Shown here piece after piece: positions 37,801 to 49,104 of a stretch of 64,000 nt of DNA (position 1 is its first letter; each line of letters opens with the position of its first letter). The position numbers and the translations under genes were made by a program. This stretch comes from Toxoplasma gondii ME49 (lineage: Eukaryota; Apicomplexa; Conoidasida; Eucoccidiorida; Sarcocystidae). Under the pieces are notes generated by a model that was not told the DNA's origin, ran no database searches, and was given only the letters and a program-made list of their open reading frames with translations. Where the stretch lies: NCBI RefSeq assembly GCF_000006565.2, contig NC_031480.1, positions 760,144-824,143 of the forward strand, written 5' to 3'.

Positions 37801-39633
37801 GATGGCAGCGGCAGGCCGTCCGTCGCAGCCCCAGCGAAGCCCCGTCGATCTGAAACTTCTTCCTGCACAGTAAGAAGTTTAGAACCAGCGTATGCTCGAA
37901 TCGTCCCGCCACACTCTCTTCATGTCTAATTCCCTTTCAGCTTCCCGAGCTTTTCGCATGCGCTCTTGCCTTCTCTGCCGCGACGGTTGATCTCCTCTCA
38001 GAGATGGGGAGACCCGCTTTGCACAGAGTCCATTGAGGTGGACGTACACTCCACCGTATTACCTTCTCATTTACACAAATATATATATATATATATGTGT
38101 ACGTATGTCCAGAAATCGTCTGTGAGTTTGACTGTGTCTCCTACGGGTTGCTTGCAAGCTTTTGGCGGGTGACATGGTGCGTGGACGAATCCGAGTCTTG
38201 GCCAGTTTAGGAAGTTGGCGTCTCCCCAATTTTTTTTCCAGCAGTCATCAGCAGTACCGGGAACAGGGCTTACCGAGCAGTCACAAAGAGTTTAGTTGTC
38301 TTCTCTGAATCGCATTCTCAGAGACTTCGCGGAGGACTTTGCAGTGCGACAGGTCACTTTTGTAAGAGAGCGACAGGAGGCAATGAAAACGGAGCGAGAG
38401 GCAGGAGGCATTTCGGCGGAGGAGACAGAGAGTGGAACGAAAGGCACAGCGCCGCTTAACCAAGCGCTGCAGTGCGGGGGAGCACCCCATACAAACGTAG
38501 CTGCTGCTGTGCACCCAGAGTGGGGGCAGGCGCAAGCGGAGAAACTCGGAAGAGCGCTGACGGCGGTGAAAGAGGAGGAGAGTGCGAAAGCAGCAAAGAC
38601 GAGGAAGGCCGAGAGCGAGGAGAAGGCTGCTGCTGAAGCAGAAACGGCTGCCTACGCGAGTGCCGAGTTCGCGGTGGTGGCTCGACAGCGCGCCCCACAC
38701 AAAGGCTTTGGACCTCGTCCCTGTCCTCTGGTGGGGCTGCGAAACAAAGCTATGAGGCCGCTCTTCACGTTCCTCGCTCTCTCTGCTTCTCTCGGAAGCG
38801 AGTTCGTCAAACAACAATTACACCCGAGGATTCAACAGAGCGACCGACGAGCATGGCTAGCTCTCCTCCCCAAAGCAGATCTTTTGCAGAAAGTCATAGA
38901 CCTCAGTCGGGAACTCGCGACTCTGAAAGTCCAGGTAAGCGCGGAAGCAAAGCGCGTCGTTGTGGTCGGGAAACCCGGCGTTTTCGGCGGCTGCAAGCGG
39001 CGGACGCCAACGCGACAACGAGAGCGACAGACGGAAGAGCCGCCACCCCGCACAGGCACTGGCATTCCGCACACAGCGGGACAGCTCAAACTGGACACGC
39101 AAAGACGATATATAGATTAATATATATATATATATTTATGTATATATATACATATTTATATATATATATATATATTTGTATATATATATATATATTTGTG
39201 TGTATATATATGTATATATATGTATATAGGCGCGAATGCATGAAAAGGAATGTGTATGTGAATACCCTGCTGGGCCTGGTTCGTGTCGGCGAATGTGTGT
39301 GTTGCGTCTCTCTGTCACGGCGCCCTTCCGGCTTTGTTGCTCGATTTCCAGGTGCAGCGGGAAGCGGCGATTTTGGAAGAGTGTCAGCGTCTTCGCGTGA
39401 GCCTTGAGAAGCAGAAGGAGAGAGAAGGCGAACTCGAGAGTTTACTAAAATGCATCATCTGCGTCTCTCGAACTCGCAGCGTCGCGCTGGCGCCCTGTCT
39501 CCACTTTTACTTTTGCCACTCCTGCAGTCAAGGCTTGACTCAGTGCCCAATCTGCAGAGGAAAAATCGTCTCCCGCATACAAGTGAAACGCGAGCAGGGG
39601 GCGGACGAAGAGAGCGACGCAGAAAGCGTGTAA
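28830..39633 (+). CDS. RING-finger protein with LRR-like and Tudor-like segments
   Basis: Proposed exons: 28830-29272 (tentative, GC donor), 29655-30314, 30793-30924, 31328-31494, 32087-32270, 32990-33127, 33691-35960, 36237-36307, 36662-36676, 36829-37174, 37737-37869, 37941-38037, about 38321-38934 and 39352-39633; about 1,850 residues. Phases close at every junction except the acceptor near 38321. Exons 2-5 encode leucine-rich-like segments ([30 protein letters not shown]). Exons 6-7 form a Tudor-like module (VGKKVRVWW, then YWPARVVHG and [19 protein letters not shown]). The 2.3-kb exon is R/E/G-rich low complexity. Exons 8-10 look like a second Tudor-like fold ([18 protein letters not shown]). 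A coiled coil precedes the C-terminal C3HC4 RING ([22 protein letters not shown]). RING proteins usually act as E3 ubiquitin ligases; ligase activity and nuclear location are inferred. If exon 1 is wrong, the start is ATG 29656. Confidence 0.75.
33346..33450. repeat. TA/GATA microsatellite in intron of the RING gene
   Basis: About 105 bp of imperfect TA repeats ending in a run of GATA units. It lies in the intron between exons 32990-33127 and 33691-35960. Confidence 0.9.
37580..37699. repeat. Paired TA microsatellites in intron of the RING gene
   Basis: Two TA tracts (about 37580-37613 and 37673-37699) are separated by about 60 bp of mixed sequence. They end about 37 bp before the acceptor of the exon at 37737. 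Confidence 0.9.
38078..38096. repeat. Short TA tract downstream of an exon of the RING gene
   Basis: A run of about nine TA units follows the exon ending near 38037, in the intron whose acceptor near 38321 could not be placed exactly. Confidence 0.8.
39109..39228. repeat. TA-rich microsatellite in last intron of the RING gene
   Basis: About 120 bp of TATA/TGTATA repeats, in the intron between the coiled-coil exon (ending 38934) and the RING exon (starting 39352). Confidence 0.9.
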
Positions 39634-42600
39634 AGGCGCAATCAGAGTCGCAGGAGCAACGGCGAAGGTGTGCGCGGTAGTAACGGGATGAATTTTGTCG
39701 TAGAAATGGAGTGCGTTTTCGGTGGTAGTACGGAACATGTTTAGGACTCCATGTGGTGGGAGAGTTAGGCAAAATGGTGTAGGAAGAATGGGGTGTATGT
39801 ACACCTGGATGTTTCCGGGTCTGTCGGCGCGTTGCCAGATCTGTGTGTTTCAGGCTCGGCTTTTCAGTTCTGGGGTGGTCGCGGAACGGTAGTTTTCCTG
39901 GCGAATGCGGTCGATTTTTGTTGTCACGTAAATCAACTGTGCGTGAGAAACCAGAGAGACGAACACGCAGGCTGGGTTCGACGCTCGTTTCTTGTTGTTT
40001 CGACTTCTCGGGCAGTTGACGCCTGAGGGGTTCTCACGAGTCGACCGCAGACGTGGCGTACGTTTGTCAAACGAGCGAGTTAGACCGGAAAACAAAAGTG
40101 AATTTCAAGAGACGCGGGTTAAAACACCGGTAGCGCGCGGGGACATCCCGTGGGAGCCCTCACAGATTCTTGCATTGTGTGGCGGCCGTCCGACGATCGC
40201 TTTGGGCGCCTGATCCGTGCTGCGTCTAGATCCGTTAGAGCACCCGGGACACTCTGGATATGGCCTCCTCCAGGAAAGAGAGAGACAGAGAACCCAGTTC
40301 ACACGATTGCTGTACGCCACCGTTCCTATGGCTAGTTCGCAAGCGTTCACACTGCTGTGGAGCCTACGCTAAACTATCGACTTTGCTCTAGGCGGGCGGT
40401 GCGGATAACGCTTCGCACGCGTGTCGGAAGTGGGCGAAAGCTCCTCCTCAGATGCGACAGCGATTGGTTCACGTAGACAACGGCGCATGGGGGAACCGAG
40501 CACAGTAAAGCACTTCTTCAGCGTCTGCGGAGGCGTTCTCCACCGATTGCTTCTTGCGGTGTGGGGATTCGAGTTTCAGCCGCTCTCTTCCCTTTGGGCA
40601 GCCTTTCTCTGCTTTCCTGCTGGTCCACACCGGCGCTTTTCGAAGGGATTCGGTTTTCAAGCAATCCGACGTCTCTTCGATTTGAATCAGTCGCTCGCAT
40701 TTACTTCCTTCGAACTCAGCGCCGTGCAGCCGCGGACGGGGAACTGGAGCCCCGGGGACCGAAGCAACGACGCGCTGGCTTGTTTTCATCTTGACTTTTT
40801 CGTGTTCGAAATCTAAGTACGTCTGCAGTGTGGAAGTTGGTCTGCCTCTTCACATGTTTATGTAAAACTGTTTACACTAGAATTATCTCTGAATAAGTAT
40901 TCAAGATGGCCCGACGGTTACACCCTGAGCACCTTTATATCCCTTAAATCGTAACAGGATCAAATCATCCTTGAATGCCTCGACAGGCGTCTCACGTCAC
41001 GCGTTTCAGCTGGTCCACATCGACCTGCTTGCTCCACGCAAAGCCGCTTTAGAGGGTCTGCAGAAACACCTCGCCGTCTAAGATGAGTCCACTTTGGTCG
41101 CTGCAGGTTCGTCAGGAAGCAGGCAGTGCCTCAGCGATGCCTTCCCGAAAGAACCGGGGGCTGAGAAGAACGCCCGAGACGCAGTCTCGTAGCAGCCACA
41201 CCTTCAAGGACTACACCGCAGACAAAAGAAAGTGGAATTTGGAGGAAAGAACTGTGAATTGACGAGGACTACGAGTCTCGAGAAACGCCTGACAACACGG
41301 GCGCCGTCGCCCAGCGCCACCCGCGGCAGCGGGTCCCCCGCTGTACTACTTGCGCACCACCGCAAGGCCTTTCGGCGACGCGTCGTCAGGCAGCGAGTCC
41401 TGCTCTCGATATGGACACTTGAGCTGATTCTCTGAAACACCTACGTTCAGTCTCTTCCAAGTACGACGGCAAATCTCTGTCTCCATCTCTTGTTCGTAAC
41501 GTCTCACACCCGGCCCTTGAGCTTCCCGTCTGAGTCAACACCTATGTGACAGCCGCCAGTTTTTTATCCGAGTCTCGCGTTCTGAACAGAGTCTATCGCA
41601 TTTTGTTTCTCTGTCACAAAGACTTCGAGAGAACGCTGCTGACGTATGCTTTTCCCATACTCACGGTGGAGTTCTCGTCCTTCTCAGTACCATTCGGGGC
41701 TGTGTCAAAAGCCGAAAGCATCTGATTCGAGTTCGGCGGCGATGCCGGATCGACAAGGAGTGTTCCCTTTGCTACGCGGTTGATAACTCAATGTCCCGAG
41801 AGGCTCACCAGAGCTGCAGTGACAGTCAGGATTAACAGATGCCGTTGAACAATCTAACTGCAGTTCAGAGTGAGAGGTGTCACCTAGTTGCCGTGAACAA
41901 GAACCACAGCTCAAGACTGCCTGCGTGCGATGCCAATGCGCTAACAACTGAAGCAATACTCCGTCACTTCACATTGTTGAACATGCCGAGATACAGAGCC
42001 TGAGACTGAGAAATAAACCGCACAGGGCGGGAATGGTCGATTGGCTAGAGGGTAAATTGCTTTTCCGCCCTCATAAGGACGTCGGAAATGCGGCACGGTT
42101 GTGCAGAACGTCAAGACTTCTCTTTTAGACAGTGTTCTAATAATATAAAGTCAATGTGACAAGTTCAAGAATCAGACGCTTTCAGCTTTCGTTCGAAGTC
42201 CACAGTCGGGTGAGCTCGGGGAAACTCGGTACCGGCCTGTGAGTTGTTTTGCCGGGAACGCAGGCTGAGAGTGAAAAGCGGTCGCGGTCTCGTGTTTTTT
42301 TCCACCTCCTCCGTTCAACACGGAAAGGAGGCACTTTGGTTGACCGGTTGACTTCCTCATTTCTCTTGCCCTTGAAACGCGGTCTTTCGTTTCTTGCTGC
42401 GATGAGCGGACACAGCGGTTTGGACGGAGTCGCATGCACGGCTCTTGAAAGAACTCCACTTTTCTCGCCGTGCTCTTCGAGAAAATGCAGTACTTCAACG
42501 CTTTAATACGAGCGAAGAAGTCTCGCGGAGAGAGAAGAACCGAGAGAGAAGAGAGAAGGTTGTGTCGCTCTTTCGAAGACACCCAGAAGGTCAGCTGAGA

Positions 42601-43011
42601 AGCACTCCCCTCCAAGAGTCACCACCGGCGTCCACGTGAACGAGGAGTCCGGAGTGAAGAAACCTTCGATCATTGAGTCGGCGACAGAAGCCTCAAAACT
42701 TCGAACCGAAGGAAACTAAACTTTCTAAGCGGAACATAATTTCAAGTCCTCTGTGCCAACCAGCTTTCACTCACTGTATGATGCAACTTTGTATCGACCG
42801 CAATCGGACGCAGCTTTTCGAAGCGAGAGCACAAGAACATGCAGTTCTCCCTTGCACTTGATTAAGAACGACATCACTTATCATTTGGTCAAGGAAAAAT
42901 CAAAAATTGCCGGGGAAAGAAAGAAACCTTCTAAAACTGCGGTCGCTTGCGACGCGCCAGACCCTGTGCCGCTTTTGTGTCGTCGACATCATCTGCATGC
43001 GCTAGCTAGGT
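39634..43011. other. Intergenic spacer upstream of the reductase gene
   Basis: This stretch of about 3.4 kb between the RING gene stop and the reductase leader should hold the 3' untranslated region of the former and the promoter of the latter. A 131-codon plus-strand frame at 40421-40816 begins with GTG and has no family resemblance. A GCATGC-containing site is at 42994-43000. No RNA gene was recognised. Confidence 0.5.
42994..43000. promoter_or_regulatory. TGCATGC motif upstream of the reductase
   Basis: A TGCATGC heptamer lies about 390 bp upstream of the reductase ATG. GCATGC-type motifs are known targets of apicomplexan AP2 factors and recur in Toxoplasma promoters. A single copy by itself is weak evidence. 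Confidence 0.2.
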
Positions 43012-43383
43012 CATCTTACCATTGCATCTGTTTTCTCCATCTTTTCTCTCACTTTGTGCGTCGTTTCCTCCAATCCTACGCCTTTCCCTCTCTCTCTTCT
43101 CCTCCTCTACCTTCTCCCTCTTTCCTTTTCTCAACGCTTGAGGACGCTCTGACTCTCCAACTCTCATTTCTCTCCTTTCTTCCCCCACAACAAAAGAGAC
43201 GCTGACGCTCCGGTGTCTCGCTTCTTCTTCCTCCTCTCCTTCTGTTCTCTTCTTCTCTCTCTCCTTCGTCGTCTCCCTCTGCGTCTTCGCTCTCTCCTTT
43301 CCGTTCTCTCTTTTCTCTCCTTGGTTTCCCTCAGTCTTCGCTCTCTCCTGCGTCGCTCGGTTTCGACCGGGATCTGCTAAAAA
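43012..43383 (+). promoter_or_regulatory. Pyrimidine-rich leader of the reductase gene
   Basis: About 370 bp immediately before ATG 43384 are dominated by C and T on the coding strand (TCTCTCT, TTCTCCT blocks), ending in CTAAAAATGTC around the start codon. Such CT-rich 5' leaders are common in Toxoplasma genes. The region probably spans the transcription start and 5' untranslated region. The AAAATG context matches the usual coccidian start context and supports this ATG. Confidence 0.5.
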
Positions 43384-45058
43384 ATGTCAGGCTTCTTCAC
43401 TGAGACTCCAGGCCGGCTCCTCCTGCTTTCTGGAGTCGCCCTGGGGACAGCCGCTGCGCTGTACGTGCTCCTGAGACCTCCAAAGAAGATCCGGAGATGC
43501 GGCCGAGACGCTGCTTCCCCTCGTTCGCAGACGCGCGCCGGCGCCTCAGCAGGCGAAGCTGAAGAGCGAAGCGCGGATCCTTTGGGCGACGGAAACGTCA
43601 AGAAGCTCAGCTGCAGAGACACACTCTTCGTCTACTTCGGGAGTCAGTCGGGAACGGCGGAGGCCTTCAGCGAGGAACTCGCCAGCGCAGTCGTTCAAGA
43701 CATCGAAGAACTCCAACATGTCGAGGTCGTCGATCTCGAAGTAAGAAAAACAGTCGACGACCTCCTCGAAAAGCCAACGTGACATCCAAATCCACCTCTC
43801 CGGAGCCAAAAAACGATGCTCATTCATATGTTCGTATGAGGATATATACATATACATAGATAGAGAGAGATAGATATGTATGTATATAAAGAGTAAACAG
43901 ATTTCAAGCATCTGTGTATAAGCATAGCCTGTTGCTCTAGATGCGTGTATGTCTGTGTTCGTTAGAGCATATGAGTGTGTCTTCATAGACCCACTCGAGA
44001 CTCCCTGTGGCTGTCTAGCGTTGTGTTGCGATTTAGGATTCAGTGGAGCTTTCTTGTCTCTCGTTTTGGGGGTCAGATCTTGTTGATCTCTTCCTGCTTT
44101 ATGGTGGACATAGGACTTCGACCCAGATGCCTTCCTGGCGCAGCAATTCAAAGTTCTCGTTCTGGCCACTCACGGAGAAGGCGAGCCTACAGACAATGCA
44201 CGCGGCTTCTTCGAATGGGTAAGGCCTCACCATAAGTTGTTCTTCCTTTGCTCTCGAATCTGCCCTCTCGCTTCTCGCTGTCTCTGCCGGTCCGCTTCTC
44301 CCGAGGGATCTCTATTTTCCTCGCTCTTTTCCTTCACGGGTGTCTCTTTTGCGAGGTAAACTACGATCGCCGTCGACTTGCGGCGACGGAGGAGCTGCTC
44401 GCCGTTCTCTGAAGCCTCTCTGTCCACTGCTTCGCAGCACACCCTTTTGCGTCTGCCCCTGTTGTCTGCGTTCTCTACCTTCTCTCCTCTGCCTCTCTCC
44501 CTCTCCTTCTCTCTACCTCCGTTAGAATAACTCGACGTCTGACTGTTCCTTCTTCTCCCCCTTTGTAGCTGCCGTTCTCCCAGGTTTCAGCTTCACCTCT
44601 AAACTCTCGCGTCACCTCGCTTGGGATCCGCGTCCATCTATTCCTTTGCCTGTCTCCGTGTCGCCTTCTACGCTGATCTCTCCAACTGTCTCTCCATCTC
44701 GACCTCCCTCTCGCTCCTCTTTATTTCTCTCCTCGCCTCTGTCTCTCTCTCTCCTTATCTTCTTCTTTTGGATCTGTCCCCCCCTGTAATGCATATATAC
44801 CTATATATTTATCTATCTATCTATATATATATATATATATATGTATATATTTCTGTCTTGCCCTCTCTGCTTTCCTCTCCTGCTTTTTCCCGAGTCTTCC
44901 TCGTGGAGGACGCGTGGTTTCTGCTCTTTTTACGATTCCTCTGAGTTGTTCACTTCCTGCTTATCCCCTCTCTCCGGAGAACACTGCTCTCTGCAGTTCT
45001 GTGAGCAAGCTTCTCCAGTTCTAACTCTACACGTGCATATATGCATTCACGTATACGT

Positions 45059-45094
<36 letters not shown>

Positions 45095-48000
45095 GTGTGT
45101 GTGTATTTCTTCACAGCACCATACGCGCATGTCTCCCTGTGTCTGTCTACACCTCTTTCGTTCTGTTGCTTGTCTTGTTCTCCAGCTTCAAAGGTACACG
45201 AAAGATCTGCGAGAAGGGAGGACGCCTTCTCCGGCGATGCAAGGCTGGTGCGCCGTGTTTGGGCTCGGCAGCAGCGACTACGAACGGTTCAACCGCATGG
45301 GCCGCCGAACCTTCAAGATGTTGGAGTTCATTGAAAAGCGACAAAGGGAACTGCATGCGTCATCGTCCTCTTCGCTTCTACGTCTGCTCTGCCCCCTCGG
45401 AGTGGGAGACGCAGCGAAGGCCCTTGACGCGGACTTCGCCCTGTGGAGGCAAGCCCACTTTCTCCCTGCTCTGAAACGCATTGCAGATCCAACGGCTCTC
45501 CAAGAAGAAACGATGAGAACGACCCCAGAAGTCCGCGGCGACGCCCCCGTCTCGCCGGTCTCCTACCCGCCGCTGTCAGGTGTATGTACACCTGAGGCGT
45601 CGACTGCGTCAACTCCGGAGCTCGACGCAGACCCTCAGCGGCGAGGCGATTCTTCTCCTCTCCAAGGCTACCATGCAGCACGCTCAGCGGAAAGTCTCGA
45701 ACAGGAGACAAGGGAAGACTTGTCGCGGTTCTCCTCTGCGGCATCATTGGCGAACGCACAACACAACGCCCAGTCGGTGACAGGTGAGAGACGAAACTGT
45801 GATCAGTTGTAAAATGCTGGTCGACTTCGGAGCGAATCGTCGTTACTCTTCACGTCCACTCCAGCTGACGTTCAGGGCTACACCTCAGGTTGCGATTCTG
45901 CGTTTCCCAAATCTTCTTGTGGTGTCTTGTTGCGCGGTTTCTTTTGAAAGCCTCGTCATGACGTATTCGTGGTGTCTCTGCTCAGCCATCTTCTTGCTCT
46001 TCCTTTTCTCGGTCGTGACCTTGTTTTTCCTTTTCCTGGTCGTCTCCTTCCTTTTCCTTCTATGTCTCCCTTGTCCCTTTTGTCGCTTGCAAGAGACACC
46101 TCTGCGTCGCCCGGGTGTCTGAACACCGTGGGGCAGGTGGGATCTCTTGTCCTTCCCTCTTTTCTAGCGTCTCTCTTGTCCTTTCTACTCAGTCTTTTCG
46201 ACTTTGAGTGACCGGCGGAGCGATCGGCTTCCGTGGTCGCTTCCCGCACTCGCTGTCTGAGTCTCTGCTTTCTCTTACAAAGTTACCTGTCTTTCGTTGT
46301 TCGGATCCTCCCTCTACACTCTCAGTTCCGTTTCCTCTTCGTCCATGGTGTCGGGAGTCTCGGTTTTGTGTTCGGCCGCTGCTGCACTCTTTTCTGGCTT
46401 TCTCCTCACCTCTGTTTCTCCTCAGTCTCCATGGTCTGCTTTCTCATCGTGTTGATGCGCTTGCCTCTCTCCCCTTCTGCTTTCTTTGCTTTCTTTCCAC
46501 TTGTTCCGTCAACCGCTTCGACTCTGCCGTCGTTCGTTCAAAACACTGTCGATTCTCTGGGCGAGCTTCACCTGCCCTTCCCCCTTCTGTGGCCTTCTTT
46601 CGTCCTTTTCTTCAGCTGCAGTGGAGCGACTCGAGAAGCGGGTCGCCTCTTGGGCGAAACGCGGTAAGAAACGCGAACGAGTTAAGTGGATGATCTGAAA
46701 AGAGACAAGCCACGGACGCCGTCCGGAGTTGTTCCTCCGGCACCGGCGACGAAACAATTTGGTAGATGTACTCTGTGCTTCGTAGCCTCCCAACTCTCGC
46801 CAGGTGTGTTCGAGTCTCTCTCTCTCTTATCTCATCACACGGCTCAGAGTTCACGGTCAAGGCAGATGTTGCCTCCAAGAAATACATGCGATGTCTCCTT
46901 CCCTAAAGCCGAAGTGCTTGTGTCTGCCTTTATTTCTGTTTTGTGGCGCTCCTTCGTTCTCTTCCCCGATTCCTTGCCCCCCTCCTTCGCTCCCGAGCGT
47001 TCTGTGGCGAACTGCGTCCAGTCGCTTCTTCGGAATCTTTGTTCTCGCTCGACCTCTTCCTCTTTCTCTCCTTCTCTCCTTCTCTCCTTTCTCTCCTCAT
47101 CCGTTTCCTTCCCTTTCTCTTCTTCTCGACGTCTCTTTCTTCTTTCGCTCCTTCTCTCTCAGCCGTTTTTTCTCGTCCCCACTCATTCGCTTTTCGCGTC
47201 TTTTCTTCTCCGTACGCAGGTGAAGAAGCCCCGTTTCGCCTCATGGTCGGACCTTCTCGCGAGCGTCTATTGGCTGAGCAGCGGCGCCTCGAAGAAGAAG
47301 CCGCTGGGCGCGCCGGGAAGTCGTTGCCTTCCTTGCCTTCCTTGCTCGCCCAGGCGCCTCATGGCACCAGCGCAAAGCTCTTCTTCCAAATGCATGCGCT
47401 GCCTGTAAACAGCGTCCGACAACTCCGTCAGCAAGTCACCTTCTCCTCCGCTTCTGCCGCAGGGTCGCACTGTGCGCACCGTGTTGCCGCCAGCGAAACA
47501 GAGAAGGAACCGGGCGAACCGTGGAGAACCGACGCGCCACAAGAAAGTACTGTTGAAGTCGAACTCGACCTCACAGACTGCCCCGCTGTACAGTACCGTG
47601 CAGCAGACAACATGTACTGCTTGCATAAAAATACCGCCGAAGAGGTGAGACGCACATTATATACAGAGAGATATATACATATATATGTATAGATACAGAT
47701 ATGTATATAGATATGTATAGATATAGATATGTATAGATATAGATATATATAGATATAGATATGTATATATATATATATATATGTATATAGATATAGATAT
47801 CGATATAGATATATATGCATACATGCAGTACGTTCATCACCTCGGAAGATCGTGGAGACAGGAAGGCTTCTTCCGATGCAGAGTGGAAGGCCTTTCAATC
47901 GAATCGTGTAAGTCCTCTGTGTGTTTGTATGTGGGTTTGCTTTTCGATGCTGTTGGTTCTCTGCATTCTTTCACAGATCACCTGGTGGCACACATTCCTC

Positions 48001-49072
48001 GGATTCAAGGAACAAGGCGTCGCTCTCAACGATTTCGTTCACTGGGTCCCCAGCCGGGCTGCCCTTGCGTCTGCCTTTCCTGTTTCCTCTTCGTCTTCGT
48101 CGCCTTCTTCTTCTCCTGCTTTGAGCTACGCTGTTCCCTTCCCAACTCCATGCACAGTTGAGGTTCGTGTTGAAGCTGAGAAGTGACTGACTCGAGGAGG
48201 GGAGAGGCGAATCGATTGCCATGTTGAGTCGTTTGGAGACCGCAGTCTTGTGCGAGCCTTGCGCCGGCGGACATGCCAGAGGCTGCGGAAGCGACGAAGA
48301 TGCGTTTGAATGATCTGCATGAGGGGCACAGAGGTCTTCAAGCCTTTCAAGCGCAGCGCCCGACGCGCCACGAACTGTTTTCTTCCAGTTCGAGAATGAA
48401 ACGAAAGAATTGCAGACGACTCTAAAGTCGCACCCCCGATGTTTGCTTTCTCGTCTTTGTTGTCTTCTCCGCTGTTCCCTGTTTCTCTTCTCTTGCCCTC
48501 ACTTCCTTCACCCTCTCTCTCTGTCTCGGATGTGACTGCCTGTCGCACTGTGCTGTCTGGTGGTCCAGTCCGGTTTCTACCTCTGCGTCGTGCTTCGCGT
48601 TCTTCCACGTTCCTCTTTGCTGTCTCCCTTGTTCGTTCTCGGCCGTTCACTCTCTGTTCTTTGTTCCGTTTCCTGCTCTGGGGTCTCGTCTTCCTGCGCG
48701 GCGTTGCTCGTTTTCTTCGACGCATTCGCCGTCCACTCTCTAGCCTTCTCTCCATGCTGTTTTTCGCGGTCATTTCTGCTTCCCTCGGCCTCGCTCCGCC
48801 GCGTGCTGACACTCGCTTGCCCCATGGTCTGCGGCGCCCTGCGTTTCAGGAAGCGCTGGGATTTTTCTCCAACTTGACCGGCCAACTCCCGAAGTTCGCC
48901 GCAGCCTGTCTCTCGCTGTGGATCGAAGACCCTGAGGAACGAACCCAGTGGCTGCGCCTGTTCTGCGACGAGCCTGTGAGCCTGCAAACAGCAGTTTACC
49001 TTCTGTGGCTTCGACTCTGTACCTGCTTCCCTTTCCCTTTTATTCATATATACACGCATATATAATACATGC

Positions 49073-49104
<32 letters not shown>

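Noticed and set aside
40421..40816. Plus-strand 131-codon frame in the spacer before the reductase
   Set aside because: GTG start, no motif, no splice context. Probably chance openness in GC-richer DNA.
47815..48186. Unspliced frame reading through reductase exons 6 and 7
   Set aside because: It matches the reductase only in the exon 7 part. In the exon 6 part the other frame (VHHLGRSWRQEGFF) fits the family better.
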